Assembly: GCA_016186795.1 (NCBI GenBank)
Contig: JACPKY010000002.1
Coordinates: 879,814 to 943,813 of the forward strand
Direction: 5' to 3'
DNA: 64,000 nucleotides
Origin: Candidatus Gottesmanbacteria bacterium
GTDB taxonomy: Bacteria > Patescibacteria > Microgenomatia > 2-02-FULL-39-11
Shown here: positions 7,844-16,717 of the stretch, piece by piece
Numbering within the stretch: the stretch's first letter is position 1
How the letters are laid out: each line of letters starts with the position of its first letter
Position numbers and translations under genes: made by a program
The notes under the pieces: model-generated
Database searches by the model: none
Told to the model about the DNA's origin: nothing
The model's input: only the letters and a program-made list of their open reading frames with translations

Positions 7844-9598
7844 TTACTTCATATCTATCGCATATATTTTATTGCCGGAGAGGATGAACATCTTCTTCTC
7901 TTCCTCAGATGCGATAAAATCATCCGCACTTTTCAGCCCATCCCACTGATATTGCGAGTGATACAATCCATCTTTATCAAAGACAATAATTCTACTCGTT
8001 TGTTTGTCTAAGAAATAGACGTACGTATCTGTATCACTTGTGGAAATATCTTCAATTCCTGCCATACTCTCAGGAAAATCTTTCGGCACAAATGGATTCC
8101 CATTTCCTTGAGTCAACCTCACGATATCTCCACCCGTTGAGAAAACCCAGACAGAGCCGTCAATAACCAGCTCTTTTGCTTGGGAAAAGTTGACTGAAAC
8201 TCCGCGATTGACATAATTTTGTGCTGGTAAATATCCAACTTCCTGTGATATATATTTCCAAATGCTATTATTTGTCCTGTCAAGAAGATACAGATTCCCT
8301 CCAAATGCCGTAAGAGCTGTAATATCACCCCATTTCTCATCTCGCTTAATAACAATATCTGCTTTTTTTGTATCGATATGGACTGAAGAAACCCCTTCAT
8401 CACTCACTATGTACACGAATTTACCATGAATGGTAATGCCCTTGGCATTTTTTACTGTATCACCTCCTGCTATAACCGATGCCTTTTTCGTTTTTGAATC
8501 GAAATAGTACACGGTATTATTTTTTGTATCGAGAATTGCTTTACTTGTCTCGAAACTCGCAATTTTATTACCCGTTCCTTCAGCTTTAATAAAACTTATA
8601 TCAAAGTAGAGAGGCACTGAGGTAAATGTATAGATTTTATATGCAAGGAGTTCCTGTTCTGATACCTTAGTAAGCCATTCGTTTGCTTCCCCGTATTCTT
8701 TTGAATCTTTGGGAAACTCTTTCAGAAGCGGTGTTAAAGCTACTTTACTATCGGAAAGAAGAGTTCTAGATCTTGCGGGATTGAGTTCCAAGAGGCTCAC
8801 TGCTTCTTCGTATTGATGCGAAACAAGATCAAGCACTCCGGCCAGTTTTTCTCGACGCTTCGTTGATTGCGTTTGACTAATATTTAAAAAGATACTTGCG
8901 ATAAGAAGACCGGTCAGTATAACAGCGATTGTCAAAAACATCTTTTTCTTGCGAATAGTCTCTGGATCAAGCTCTTCTTCTTCAACTTTTTTTAGACGCT
9001 TCCAAAACATACGTAATGATTCTTTCACTTTTGCCCTGTCAATCTTTCTTGGTTGTTTACTTTCTTCTCTTTTCACCACAAGAAGAGAAAACCCATGAGG
9101 AGAAGGAGAGGAAAATTGAATTTCTTCTTCCAATTCTTCTTTTTGAGTCTTCGTTTTTGAAAAAATTTCATATCGCCTCTCTCTCGAGGTATGTTCAATT
9201 CCTGTTCTTCCCATAACAAAAACCCTATCATTTTCTAGCACACCCCCTGAAACGATATCCCCCGATGAGGCAATTTTTCCAATTTTTCCTTCTCTTTCCA
9301 GAAGGACTTCGCCGCCTCCAATATTTTTTACAGAAAGCGAATCTCTCGATAGAAGTCCAATTGTTACTGAAGAAAATTCCTTTCCGATGGTAATTTTCTT
9401 TAATTGGCTCATGTCCTTTTGAGACGCATTCTCTAATTCTGTGACTAATTTTTTGAAAATTTCCTCAAATTCGTTATCCGACACGTTTGGATCGACTAAC
9501 TCCGCATAAAGAAACAAGTCCTCACGGATAATACTCTTCGCTTTGGCGGGGACGCTCTTTTTCAATGAGAAGGTGTGCGTCTCGATAAGGGCGAGCAT
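7844..9598 (-). CDS. PP2C-like domain, one transmembrane helix and a beta-propeller-like C-terminus
   Basis: 584 residues from the ATG at 9598 (a TTG at 9613 is possible). The N-terminal 150 residues resemble a PP2C/SpoIIE-type phosphatase domain (VTIGLLSRDSLSVKNIGGGEVLL, GDIVSGGVLENDRVFVMGRTG) but I cannot see a full set of metal-binding Asp residues, so it may be inactive. One TM helix (MFLTIAVILTGLLIASIF, near residue 220) leads to an outer coiled region and a repetitive beta-rich domain (AKGITIHGKFVYIVSDEG, ITALTAFGGNLYLLDRTNN) suggesting an NHL/WD-like propeller. Possibly a sensor across the membrane. It overlaps nothing and sits in the operon before smpB. Confidence 0.6.
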   Translation of the reverse strand: MLALIETHTFSLKKSVPAKAKSIIREDLFLYAELVDPNVSDNEFEEIFKKLVTELENASQKDMSQLKKITIGKEFSSVTIGLLSRDSLSVKNIGGGEVLLEREGKIGKIASSGDIVSGGVLENDRVFVMGRTGIEHTSRERRYEIFSKTKTQKEELEEEIQFSSPSPHGFSLLVVKREESKQPRKIDRAKVKESLRMFWKRLKKVEEEELDPETIRKKKMFLTIAVILTGLLIASIFLNISQTQSTKRREKLAGVLDLVSHQYEEAVSLLELNPARSRTLLSDSKVALTPLLKEFPKDSKEYGEANEWLTKVSEQELLAYKIYTFTSVPLYFDISFIKAEGTGNKIASFETSKAILDTKNNTVYYFDSKTKKASVIAGGDTVKNAKGITIHGKFVYIVSDEGVSSVHIDTKKADIVIKRDEKWGDITALTAFGGNLYLLDRTNNSIWKYISQEVGYLPAQNYVNRGVSVNFSQAKELVIDGSVWVFSTGGDIVRLTQGNGNPFVPKDFPESMAGIEDISTSDTDTYVYFLDKQTSRIIVFDKDGLYHSQYQWDGLKSADDFIASEEEKKMFILSGNKIYAIDMK

Positions 9599-9613
9599 AG
9601 GATAAACTGCCAA

Positions 9614-9838
9614 TTAGAGAAAAAGAATAACCCAAGTGAATACAAGGATTGATGACAGAAGATGGATAAGTGAAAGAATAATAATGATCGGAGAAATATT
9701 TGCGTGGACTACCCGTGTCATTACTTGTGTCTGACGTACGACAATAATGGAGAACAAAAGGTGAAGCACGAGGAAAGAGAGTGCGATAAACTTGATAAGA
9801 ATCTGTGGGAAAAAAACCGCCAGATCAGTGAGGTTCAT
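9614..9838 (-). CDS. Small two-helix membrane protein
   Basis: 74 residues with two long hydrophobic segments (near residues 13-33 and 50-73) and a short polar link RQTQVMTRVVHANISP. No family recognised; similar short proteins sit beside PH-domain proteins in related genomes as far as I can judge from layout alone. It overlaps the end of the PH-domain gene by 14 bp, so translation is probably coupled. Confidence 0.7.
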   Translation of the reverse strand: MNLTDLAVFFPQILIKFIALSFLVLHLLFSIIVVRQTQVMTRVVHANISPIIIILSLIHLLSSILVFTWVILFL

Positions 9839-10475
9839 TCTCTTCCTCCTCTTTCCCCATCAATTGATTAATGATTCGTACTACCCGATCTGGATGAGGA
9901 ACAGCAAGAAACTCAAACTCCAACTCAGTCCCAGCTGTTTGTACATAGACATCGCCGTAGTCGAAAAACGAGCGAATAAATCCCTGCGTACTCATGGTGA
10001 CATCTTCAATTTTGGCAATTCTTGTTTCTGAGAATCTCTTGTTTAAAAGATTCACAAAATCGATATCCACGACACGCTCTTCCGTAACAATCGACACAGT
10101 AAAATACCAGATTAAAAAATTTCCCAACATGTAACTAAACGTCAGTAAATACCAACTTAAAATGAGGAAAAAGAGAAACTGCCCAGTGGTGCCTGTTGGA
10201 ATTGATCCCGAAAAAAAGAGTGCCGGAAAAAGGATGGGCGGAAGAATGAGAAGAATAAAACTGATAACAATCCAATGGAGATTCGTAACCCAGTGTTTGC
10301 GTAAAAAAAGAATGATTGTTTCATCATCTGACTGTGTTTCAAATGTAATACCGGTGGGACGCACCATGTACGAAGACAAAACCTGCTTCATACCTTCCAT
10401 AATTGGCTTCATCGGTGCGGTTGCAGACGGCTTTGGATTCTGGGGAGAAGCTGGTGAAACAAAAATATCCGGCAT
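9825..10475 (-). CDS. Membrane protein with bacterial PH domain (YdbS/bPH2-like)
   Basis: 216 residues. A Pro/Ser-rich N-terminus is followed by two TM helices (about residues 65-88 and 96-120, separated by a short loop) and a C-terminal bacterial PH domain with the typical ITEERVVDIDF-like strand (here VTEERVVDIDFVNLLNKRFSETRIAKIEDVTMSTQG) and DYGDVYVQTAGTELEFEFLAVPHPD. Function of bPH2 proteins is poorly known; they act at the membrane. Start codon overlaps the stop of the SpoIID-like gene (TAATG), and its end overlaps the 74-residue gene. Confidence 0.85.
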   Translation of the reverse strand: MPDIFVSPASPQNPKPSATAPMKPIMEGMKQVLSSYMVRPTGITFETQSDDETIILFLRKHWVTNLHWIVISFILLILPPILFPALFFSGSIPTGTTGQFLFFLILSWYLLTFSYMLGNFLIWYFTVSIVTEERVVDIDFVNLLNKRFSETRIAKIEDVTMSTQGFIRSFFDYGDVYVQTAGTELEFEFLAVPHPDRVVRIINQLMGKEEEENEPH

Positions 10476-12214
10476 TATCTTTTCTCAATATTATATAACG
10501 GACCTACAATTTGGATGTTTGCTGGAGCACGAAGGTTGAAGAAATTACTAAACTCTGCTCCGTCAAAACTTACGCTTCCTCCGTCTCCGGAAATATTGAC
10601 ACGTGTCGTTTTCCCAACCCCTTTATCCCACTCGATTGAAACACTGGAAACACTTTGTAAGGGATTCTCACCACGGCTTTGAAGTTCTTGTCGAACTCGA
10701 CCTGCATCCCATGTATCAACCCCGTCGGGATTTGGTTTATCTACTTGGGAAAGATGTTTTTGGGTCGATCCATCCTTCTTTGCAAGCCGTAGGACATTGA
10801 CTATGTCAGCAAGTTCATCACTTTTAAGCCAGGCACTCTTTCCGTACTGACTTCGAAATCCCTGTGCTGCATAAAAACAGGGAGATTCACGATCGTATGA
10901 ACGATCGGCAAGGTCACCAAAACTCCCAATATCACCAGAAGTATCTCTCATCCGTTTTGTATATGAACGGTTACTTCCCCACACATCACCTGATGTAAAG
11001 GTGTACCCGCCAAAGGTCGATGCGTACCATGCCTTTATCGCCGCTCCATCTCGTACCATCACTTCTCCCTCTGTTTCTTTCACAGCTTTTTCCCAATTTC
11101 CACCTTTATTACCACCTTTGTAAACCTGACAGGCTTGGGTCGTGCAGATTTCACTTGCGCCATTATTGGTATACGCAAGCGCATATGATCTAGCAGCCAC
11201 AACTTGTGCTTTCAAAGCTTCCAAAGGCCAACTTTCCGGCATTTCATAGATACCTAAGAGATAATCATCTAAGTCTTTTTCTCCATGACCCTGAACTTTA
11301 ATTTTCATATGGGGATCCTTTTTCTCGTAGGAAATACCATCAAAGTATGCACCAAGTATATCTCGGTATGACTGTCCGGCTTTGGCCCTTCCATATGCTC
11401 CATACTGATTCAAACCAACGCGATGAGGAATACCATAAGTAAATGCTGCAAACGCTGGAGAAAATCCAGGGTCAATTTTCCGATCATCGGTACAATAGAG
11501 AGGACCTGCCCCAAGGCTCGTTGGAAGATTTAAACTTCCGAACTTTTCGGCGAGTAACTGCTGTTGTTTGGCAGAAAGCTGGGCAATTTGTGTCGATAAA
11601 GCAGTCTGATACTTCTTTGCTCCGGAAATTTCTTTTTCCAAAAATCCGGCTTGCTTATCCGTTTCCTCTCTAATTTTTGCAAGTCTTGCCTTCTCATTTT
11701 CTAACTGCTGTTTTTTTTCTTCCAGACCTTTGACATACAAAACAATCTGGACAATGGTATCCCGGTCGTTTTGTACCACTTTTTTCTGGTATCCTAACAC
11801 CCGGATAGTCTGTGGTAAATTTTGGCTCATAAGAAGGAAGATGCCCGGAGAGGAAAACGAAGTTTTTGATTTATACATTTCCCGTACTTTTTGCCCCAAA
11901 AGCTCAGAGGCGGTTACGAGAAGTTGTTCTCCTTCTGCAACGAGTGCTTCTTTCCGCTTCACTTCCTTTTCTATTCCATCAGTCCGGCGTTTGATATCCG
12001 CAAGAGTATCTTTCAGCTTAGAAAGACTGCCTTCAAGTGGAGTTGTTGCAGCAACAGAAAGTTCAAGAGCATGCTTGAGATCCGAAAGTTGCTTTTCCAC
12101 ATCGGCGAGTTCATCAGCGTATACCCGGGTCTTGGGTGAAAAGATAGAAGCAATGAAGATGCTTATTAAAACAAAGAAAATAAAAAGTTTTTTTGCGGAC
12201 AGTTGGAAATGCAT
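10475..12214 (-). CDS. Secreted PcsB-like coiled coil fused to a SpoIID/LytB domain
   Basis: 579 residues from the ATG at 12214. A good signal peptide (KKLFIFFVLISIFIASIF, cleavage after RVYA) is followed by about 200 residues of coiled coil resembling the regulatory part of PcsB/CwlO hydrolases, then a SpoIID domain with the hallmark ESWPLEALKAQVVAARSYAL, whose Glu is the catalytic acid in SpoIID lytic transglycosylases. Likely a septal or envelope peptidoglycan-cleaving enzyme. An upstream ATG at 12253 overlaps the likely -10 box (TATAAT at 12257-12252) and would spoil the signal peptide, so I prefer 12214. First gene of the operon running to smpB. Confidence 0.85.
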   Translation of the reverse strand: MHFQLSAKKLFIFFVLISIFIASIFSPKTRVYADELADVEKQLSDLKHALELSVAATTPLEGSLSKLKDTLADIKRRTDGIEKEVKRKEALVAEGEQLLVTASELLGQKVREMYKSKTSFSSPGIFLLMSQNLPQTIRVLGYQKKVVQNDRDTIVQIVLYVKGLEEKKQQLENEKARLAKIREETDKQAGFLEKEISGAKKYQTALSTQIAQLSAKQQQLLAEKFGSLNLPTSLGAGPLYCTDDRKIDPGFSPAFAAFTYGIPHRVGLNQYGAYGRAKAGQSYRDILGAYFDGISYEKKDPHMKIKVQGHGEKDLDDYLLGIYEMPESWPLEALKAQVVAARSYALAYTNNGASEICTTQACQVYKGGNKGGNWEKAVKETEGEVMVRDGAAIKAWYASTFGGYTFTSGDVWGSNRSYTKRMRDTSGDIGSFGDLADRSYDRESPCFYAAQGFRSQYGKSAWLKSDELADIVNVLRLAKKDGSTQKHLSQVDKPNPDGVDTWDAGRVRQELQSRGENPLQSVSSVSIEWDKGVGKTTRVNISGDGGSVSFDGAEFSNFFNLRAPANIQIVGPLYNIEKR

Positions 12215-12295
12215 ACTGCGACCTAAAAATGGTAATACTTTGAGTCTTTCCATTATACAATAGCGAATTGTTTTGATACACTTAAAGTACTGCCC

Positions 12296-12772
12296 ATGAG
12301 AAAAGTACTCCTATTTGTTTTTTTACTTTCTTTTTTCCTCTCTCCACCTCCAATTTTTTCGGCAGTCACCCCAACAACATCGGCAATTAGCCCGCAGCCA
12401 TCGTGTGATCTCTGCGGTTGGTGCAATCAAGCAGTAAACCCCAAACCTTCTAATTGGGATGCATGCCAGGCATGCATCGCACAACCCCGCGGATATTATA
12501 CGGTTTTTGGCTGTTTCTCAACCGATCCGACAGGTGCTCCATTTGTCCAGGCAATTTTAACGCTTGTAGTGGGAGTTGCAGGAGGAATTGCTTTCTTGGC
12601 ATTCTTAGCTGGCGCTGCAACGGTACTTACATCAACCGGAAACCCAGAGAAACTATCTTCGGGAAAAGAAACAATTATTTCCTCTCTTATCGGGCTTCTT
12701 CTTATACTCTTTTCTATATTTTTACTTCGGGTCGTCGGAGTTGACGTATTACAAATTCCTGGATTTGGGTAA
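12296..12772 (+). CDS. VirB2/TrbC-like pilin with Cys-rich N-terminal domain
   Basis: 158 residues: signal peptide (LLFVFLLSFFLSPPPIFSA), a short Cys-rich ectodomain (CDLCGWCNQ, CQACIAQP, FGCFS), then two TM helices flanking the pilin loop LTSTGNPEKLSSGKETIISSLIGLLLILFS and the tail GVDVLQIPGFG. The hairpin of two helices around a [ST]-[SA]-[GT]-[GN]-[DN]-P motif is typical of VirB2-like proteins found in arrays in Patescibacteria. Cys-rich extension and C-terminus are shared with the 527-residue-type paralogue at 13409, so these two form a subfamily. A 10-codon remnant of its 3' end recurs at 13366. Confidence 0.8.
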   Translation: MRKVLLFVFLLSFFLSPPPIFSAVTPTTSAISPQPSCDLCGWCNQAVNPKPSNWDACQACIAQPRGYYTVFGCFSTDPTGAPFVQAILTLVVGVAGGIAFLAFLAGAATVLTSTGNPEKLSSGKETIISSLIGLLLILFSIFLLRVVGVDVLQIPGFG

Positions 12773-12777
12773 AAATA
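12743..12777 (+). repeat. Direct repeat copy 1 (3' end of pilin gene)
   Basis: 35 bp covering the last codons and stop of the pilin gene. It matches 13369-13403 at 33 of 35 positions. The two copies bracket the NYN nuclease gene, which starts 2 nt after this copy. Confidence 0.9.
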
Positions 12778-12778
12778 C

Positions 12779-13300
12779 ATGAAAAAACCTATATATTATG
12801 CATTTATTGACAGTCAGAATTTAAATCTCGGTATTCATGATTGCGGCTGGAAACTCGATTTTGCCAGATTTTACGTTTATTTAAAAGATAAATATAAAGT
12901 TGCAAAAGCATTTCTTTTCATCGGATACGTCGCTGGAAACGAAGTGTTATACACTTCTTTGCAAAAAGCAGGATATATTGTTATCTTCAAACCTACTCTT
13001 GAATTTAAAAAAGAAGGAAAAACCTATACTAAAGGAAACGTAGATGCAGAATTGGTGCTGCATACGATGATAGAGTATCCAAACTATAACAAGACAATCA
13101 TCGTATCAGGAGATGGAGATTTCCATTGCCTTATTGAATATCTGGAGAAGAAAAATAAACTGTTTCACATTCTTATTCCGAACCCCCACAAATACTCAGC
13201 ACTTCTTAGGAAATTTCATAAATATTTCATTTATATTTATTCGTTAAAAAGAAAACTAAGCATAAAAAAGAGAGGGAGTAACCTTCGGACGAAACCTTAG
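12779..13300 (+). CDS. NYN-domain (LabA/DUF88-like) predicted RNase
   Basis: 173 residues. NYN domains are PIN-like metal-dependent RNases. The acidic residues expected for metal binding are visible: FIDSQNLN (Asp near residue 10), KGNVDAELVLH (Asp near 88) and SGDGDFHCLIEYL (two Asp near 109-111). The C-terminus is basic (LKRKLSIKKRGSNLRTK). It starts 6 nt after a pilin stop codon and interrupts a pilin array; a 35-bp direct repeat flanks it, so it was probably inserted, or the pilin end was duplicated around it. A strongly paired RNA element overlaps its stop codon. Target RNA unknown. Confidence 0.85.
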   Translation: MKKPIYYAFIDSQNLNLGIHDCGWKLDFARFYVYLKDKYKVAKAFLFIGYVAGNEVLYTSLQKAGYIVIFKPTLEFKKEGKTYTKGNVDAELVLHTMIEYPNYNKTIIVSGDGDFHCLIEYLEKKNKLFHILIPNPHKYSALLRKFHKYFIYIYSLKRKLSIKKRGSNLRTKP

Positions 13301-13312
13301 GTGTGCCCTCTC
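13270..13312 (+). other. Stable RNA hairpin over the stop codon of the NYN gene
   Basis: GAGAGGG (13270-13276) pairs with CCCTCTC (13306-13312). A smaller ACCT/AGGT pairing and a TTC/GAA mini-stem lie inside. The stop codon of the NYN gene is in the loop region. No U-run follows, so it is not a clear intrinsic terminator; it may protect or process the 3' end. Confidence 0.45.
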
Positions 13313-13365
13313 ATCGTGATTAAGTTGGTATTATAGTACATAATATGCAAAATATCAACTGCCAA

Positions 13366-13403
13366 GTAGACATATTACAAATTCCTGGATTTGGGTAGAA
13401 ATA
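13366..13403 (+). pseudogene. Pilin 3'-end remnant and direct repeat copy 2
   Basis: 13366-13398 reads V-D-I-L-Q-I-P-G-F-G-stop, the same C-terminus as the pilin ending at 12772 (V-D-V-L-Q-I-P-G-F-G). 13369-13403 is the second copy of the 35-bp repeat. No upstream pilin frame is joined to it, so it is a broken gene end. Confidence 0.75.
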
Positions 13404-13408
13404 TTATT

Positions 13409-14974
13409 ATGAATGAGTTTAGGCTAAAATATCAGATAGTTTCTCACGCAGTGAATCTGTCATACCTCGTATGTGGAAGTCGCATTTTAATTCGCGCATA
13501 TAAATCCTTTCTAGTCTTGTTGACCTCAGTCTTATTGTTTATTGTTTCCTCTTTTTCCCTCTCCCCTGTTTATGCAGCAGCAAATTGTGGAGGTTTTACT
13601 TTCAATGTAACACCTGCCGAATCTAAAATAGGAGATCATACTATTTATTCTAATACCACTAACATAGAAATTGGTTTTGGTCTCAATCATCCTCCTGATG
13701 CCCCTGATCCTGATCCTGCTAACAACGGATTTGTTGTAGCTGCTGATGGAGGCGGCCAAAACGATTACGTTTCCACACCTCAGCTTATTACCGATACGCA
13801 ACGTAGTGTGGGACATTGGGATATATACGTAAAGATTGACAATAACGATAAGTATTCTGCTCAATTTCAGACCCGTTCACACGCTCTAAACCTTTATCGT
13901 GTTTCTGATTTGGTTCCATTTGATACTTCAAAGCGGCCTCCGCCGGATGTGCTTGCAGGCGCAATCCCTGTTTGCACATATACTTATCAAGTCATCCCAC
14001 TTCCAACACCTACTCTGGCATATGTTCCATGCAATTTAAATTTTCGTATGCAAGACTCTCGAGGAAACATTTTGGATAAACCGACACTAGATGCTGTTTA
14101 TTGGGTAACGGGAACTATCTCAAATATGCCCGATAGTCCAATTACTTACGATTCCTCAGGTAATGCTTGGAGTAGACTCTATTTTGGAGACCTCACTGTA
14201 GGTAATCGATCTACAGAAGAATATACTCCTGCAGACAAACAGACGATTTTCAAGTATATTGGTACATTTCCTCAACCAGGTTCTTATAGAGTTACATACG
14301 ACATCAAATCCCAGACAGTCCAATGTATCCCAACGGACGAGTATGGTGTCGGAGGAGGGGTAACCTGTCCCAGAGACAAAACTGGAAAAGTACCAACGGA
14401 TATTAACGGGCATTGCGAGGCTACCATAAATGTTGATGAATCCGGAGGATCTATCGACATTCCAAAAGTTCCGCCGCAATGCATACGACAGGGTGGTCCT
14501 GATACTGACCCAGAATGTACATATCCTTACTGTAATGACAAATGTTCTTCTTGTCCCTGGTGTACAAATGTTGCACCAGGCATAAAAATTCCTAATTTAA
14601 AACCTCTTTGTGACCAATTACCAAGATCACCAGTAGACTACCAATCTGCCTGCAACACTTGTGTAAACAATACAGATGAAACAAAAAAAGGGATCTGGAC
14701 CGGAATAGGGTGTATTTCCACAAATATGAATACATTTCTTGAAGAGTATGTTTTTCGTTTCGGTCCGGGAATTGCAGGCGGAATTGCCTTTCTCTATTTC
14801 CTTTATGGCTGTTTCCTCATCCTGACCTCGGCAGGAGACCCGGAAAAAATTGCCCAAGGAAAAGAAATAATCGTCTCTGCCCTCTCAGGACTTCTCCTTG
14901 TCATCTTTTCTGTCTTTCTCCTTCGTACGATCGGTGTTGATATTCTCGGTCTTCCTGAATTTACTAAACCGTAA
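13409..14974 (+). CDS. Large secreted/anchored protein with C-terminal VirB2-like pilin domain
   Basis: 521 residues from the ATG at 13409. A long N-terminus with a signal-type helix (SFLVLLTSVLLFIVSSFSL, cleavage near VYAAA) leads to about 330 residues of beta-rich extracellular sequence, then a Cys-rich stretch (CNDKCSSCPWC, CNTCVNN) and the same two-helix pilin hairpin as the 158-residue protein, with LTSAGDPEKIAQGKEIIVSALSGLLL and GVDILGLPEF. Probably a minor or tip pilin carrying an adhesin-like head. No known adhesin domain is recognised. It follows a pilin remnant and precedes another small pilin. Confidence 0.75.
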   Translation: MNEFRLKYQIVSHAVNLSYLVCGSRILIRAYKSFLVLLTSVLLFIVSSFSLSPVYAAANCGGFTFNVTPAESKIGDHTIYSNTTNIEIGFGLNHPPDAPDPDPANNGFVVAADGGGQNDYVSTPQLITDTQRSVGHWDIYVKIDNNDKYSAQFQTRSHALNLYRVSDLVPFDTSKRPPPDVLAGAIPVCTYTYQVIPLPTPTLAYVPCNLNFRMQDSRGNILDKPTLDAVYWVTGTISNMPDSPITYDSSGNAWSRLYFGDLTVGNRSTEEYTPADKQTIFKYIGTFPQPGSYRVTYDIKSQTVQCIPTDEYGVGGGVTCPRDKTGKVPTDINGHCEATINVDESGGSIDIPKVPPQCIRQGGPDTDPECTYPYCNDKCSSCPWCTNVAPGIKIPNLKPLCDQLPRSPVDYQSACNTCVNNTDETKKGIWTGIGCISTNMNTFLEEYVFRFGPGIAGGIAFLYFLYGCFLILTSAGDPEKIAQGKEIIVSALSGLLLVIFSVFLLRTIGVDILGLPEFTKP

Positions 14975-15012
14975 CTATTCACAAGGAAACTATGGTACCA
15001 TAAAGAAAATCT

Positions 15013-15339
15013 ATGGAACTTGCACAAATATTAAATATCCCGGGCGGAAAGGTTCAGGGCCCACTGCCTACTATTGATGCTACGGGGAACACCCGTTTTA
15101 CTGACCTTGCCTCTTTTGTCACCAACCTTCTCCCTTACATCTTTCCAATATCCGGAGTATTCTTACTTTTTTATCTTATCTGGGGAGGTTTTAGCTACCT
15201 CACGTCAATGGGAGACCCGAAGAAAGCCGCAGCAGGACAAGCAAAAATCACTAACGCTATTTTGGGATTCCTCCTTATTTTTGTCGCATTTCTCATTGTC
15301 CAAATTGTGGATTACCTGTTTGGACTAAACCTCTACTAA
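15013..15339 (+). CDS. VirB2-like pilin, 108 residues
   Basis: Short member of the pilin family without a classical signal peptide. TM1 is LLPYIFPISGVFLLFYLIWGG, followed by the loop YLTSMGDPKKAAAGQAKITNAI and TM2 LGFLLIFVAFLIVQIVDYLFG. Last gene of the first pilin cluster; its stop is 1 bp from the stop of the convergent propeller gene at 15341. Confidence 0.8.
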   Translation: MELAQILNIPGGKVQGPLPTIDATGNTRFTDLASFVTNLLPYIFPISGVFLLFYLIWGGFSYLTSMGDPKKAAAGQAKITNAILGFLLIFVAFLIVQIVDYLFGLNLY

Positions 15340-15340
15340 G

Positions 15341-16672
15341 TCATTTCTCAAAAAACGCAGGGGATGATCCGCCGGGAATGACGCGGACGACGTTTAACTT
15401 GGCATTATTTTCCAATGTATAAAGAGTCAACTGTTGTGTTCCGCTTTGGAGAGGATTTGGCCGAACTCCGAGAAGCCGAAAGTCGTCAACCATAAAATCA
15501 TCTTTTTGCAATGCATTTGGACCAATGATCTGCACGGAGTTTTGACCAAGATCGTATATGCCAACGAGTGGAAGGTTCGCACTATATTGGTATGGGACAA
15601 GAAGTTTTTCCGCATTTAGAAACCAGATAGCAAAGGGTAGAAATCCTTTATCGAGCGTAGATTCAGGAAGATTTGTGGTACCCATATCAACCAGTGTCGG
15701 TTTGGAATTTAGTACTCGTTGCCCTGTTCCATCTATTCCCATAATGTAAAGGTCGTTTTTTTGACTCCCGGTAACACTATAGAGAATCTTGGTCTTGTCA
15801 GGAGATACCGACATTGCCGAAATAGAAGAATTGGCAACAAGAAGTTTTGCTGATGGGCTTGCAGGATTGACACTGCTTATCCCATCAGACCCCCGGAAAA
15901 GAACAGTTTTTTCATTCACCCACTCAACTTGAGAAATAGAGGGAGACCGCTTCAGAAGTGAAGTTGCAACTGCCGAAACTGAAGAAACTTGGTAACTATC
16001 CAGATTATATGTGGCACCTTGCGTCAGAAAAACGAAAGAATCGAAGGAGGGAGACCAGGAATAGTCAGCAATTGCTGCAGAATTACTTTCTGGGTAGTAG
16101 TAAAACGTTTTTTTCTCCCGATCGTAGACTGTCAATTGGGTCAAATTCCCTACTTTGGGAAGCCAGGATAAGTATCTTCCTGAAAAAGACCAGGAAAGAT
16201 TTCCTCCCGCTGGTGAAGTATTTTTGGCCAAAAGTGTAACAAATGAAAAATCACTATGGTAAATATCACCATCTTTAATAAATGCTAACCGTCCTACCTC
16301 AACTGGCGTGATAGTTGCCGATACCGATGCAATAGGTGAAAGCGTTGGTTCAATTGTGGCAGTTGGAAGAAGAATTGGCGTTGCAGAAGGCCTCGGAGGA
16401 GGGGTTGGAGTCGCAGATTTTTTAGATGCCCCCCCTACAAAAAGGAGAAATCCTCCAAGAATAATGATAAGAAGAAGTAAACCCCCTATGATAAACGGAA
16501 GAAACTTTTTCAAAGGATTGACACTTTCTGGAAATTGAGGAGGTGGAGTCTCGGGGGGACCATCAGATGGAGGCGCCTCACCCTGGGGCACGTCTACCGA
16601 TGGGGTTTCTACTGGAGTTTCGGAGGGTACATCTTGTGGAGGAGCCTCCTGGGATTGGGCAGTTTGATCCAT
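15341..16672 (-). CDS. Pro-rich, single-TM protein with TolB/PD40-like propeller
   Basis: 443 residues. An acidic, Pro-rich cytoplasmic head of about 55 residues, one TM helix (FLPFIIGGLLLLIIILGGFLLFV), a Pro/Thr/Ser-rich linker and a C-terminal beta-propeller-like domain with repeats such as LSWSFSGRYLSWLP, YSWSPSFDSFVFLT and MSVSPDKTKILYSVTG, typical of TolB/PD40 blades. Presumably an outside-facing scaffold. An extended -10 element (TGGTAGAAT, 16684-16679 core) ends 6 nt before the ATG, again implying a very short or absent leader. Confidence 0.75.
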   Translation of the reverse strand: MDQTAQSQEAPPQDVPSETPVETPSVDVPQGEAPPSDGPPETPPPQFPESVNPLKKFLPFIIGGLLLLIIILGGFLLFVGGASKKSATPTPPPRPSATPILLPTATIEPTLSPIASVSATITPVEVGRLAFIKDGDIYHSDFSFVTLLAKNTSPAGGNLSWSFSGRYLSWLPKVGNLTQLTVYDREKKTFYYYPESNSAAIADYSWSPSFDSFVFLTQGATYNLDSYQVSSVSAVATSLLKRSPSISQVEWVNEKTVLFRGSDGISSVNPASPSAKLLVANSSISAMSVSPDKTKILYSVTGSQKNDLYIMGIDGTGQRVLNSKPTLVDMGTTNLPESTLDKGFLPFAIWFLNAEKLLVPYQYSANLPLVGIYDLGQNSVQIIGPNALQKDDFMVDDFRLLGVRPNPLQSGTQQLTLYTLENNAKLNVVRVIPGGSSPAFFEK

Positions 16673-16717
16673 ACATTTATTCTACCAGATTAAACGCAGT
16701 CGTCTACTTGGCAAATC

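Noticed and set aside
11730..12263. 177-codon open frame opposite the SpoIID-like gene
   Set aside because: Shadow frame of a conserved gene; Ser/Arg-rich with no domain, no promoter and no start context.
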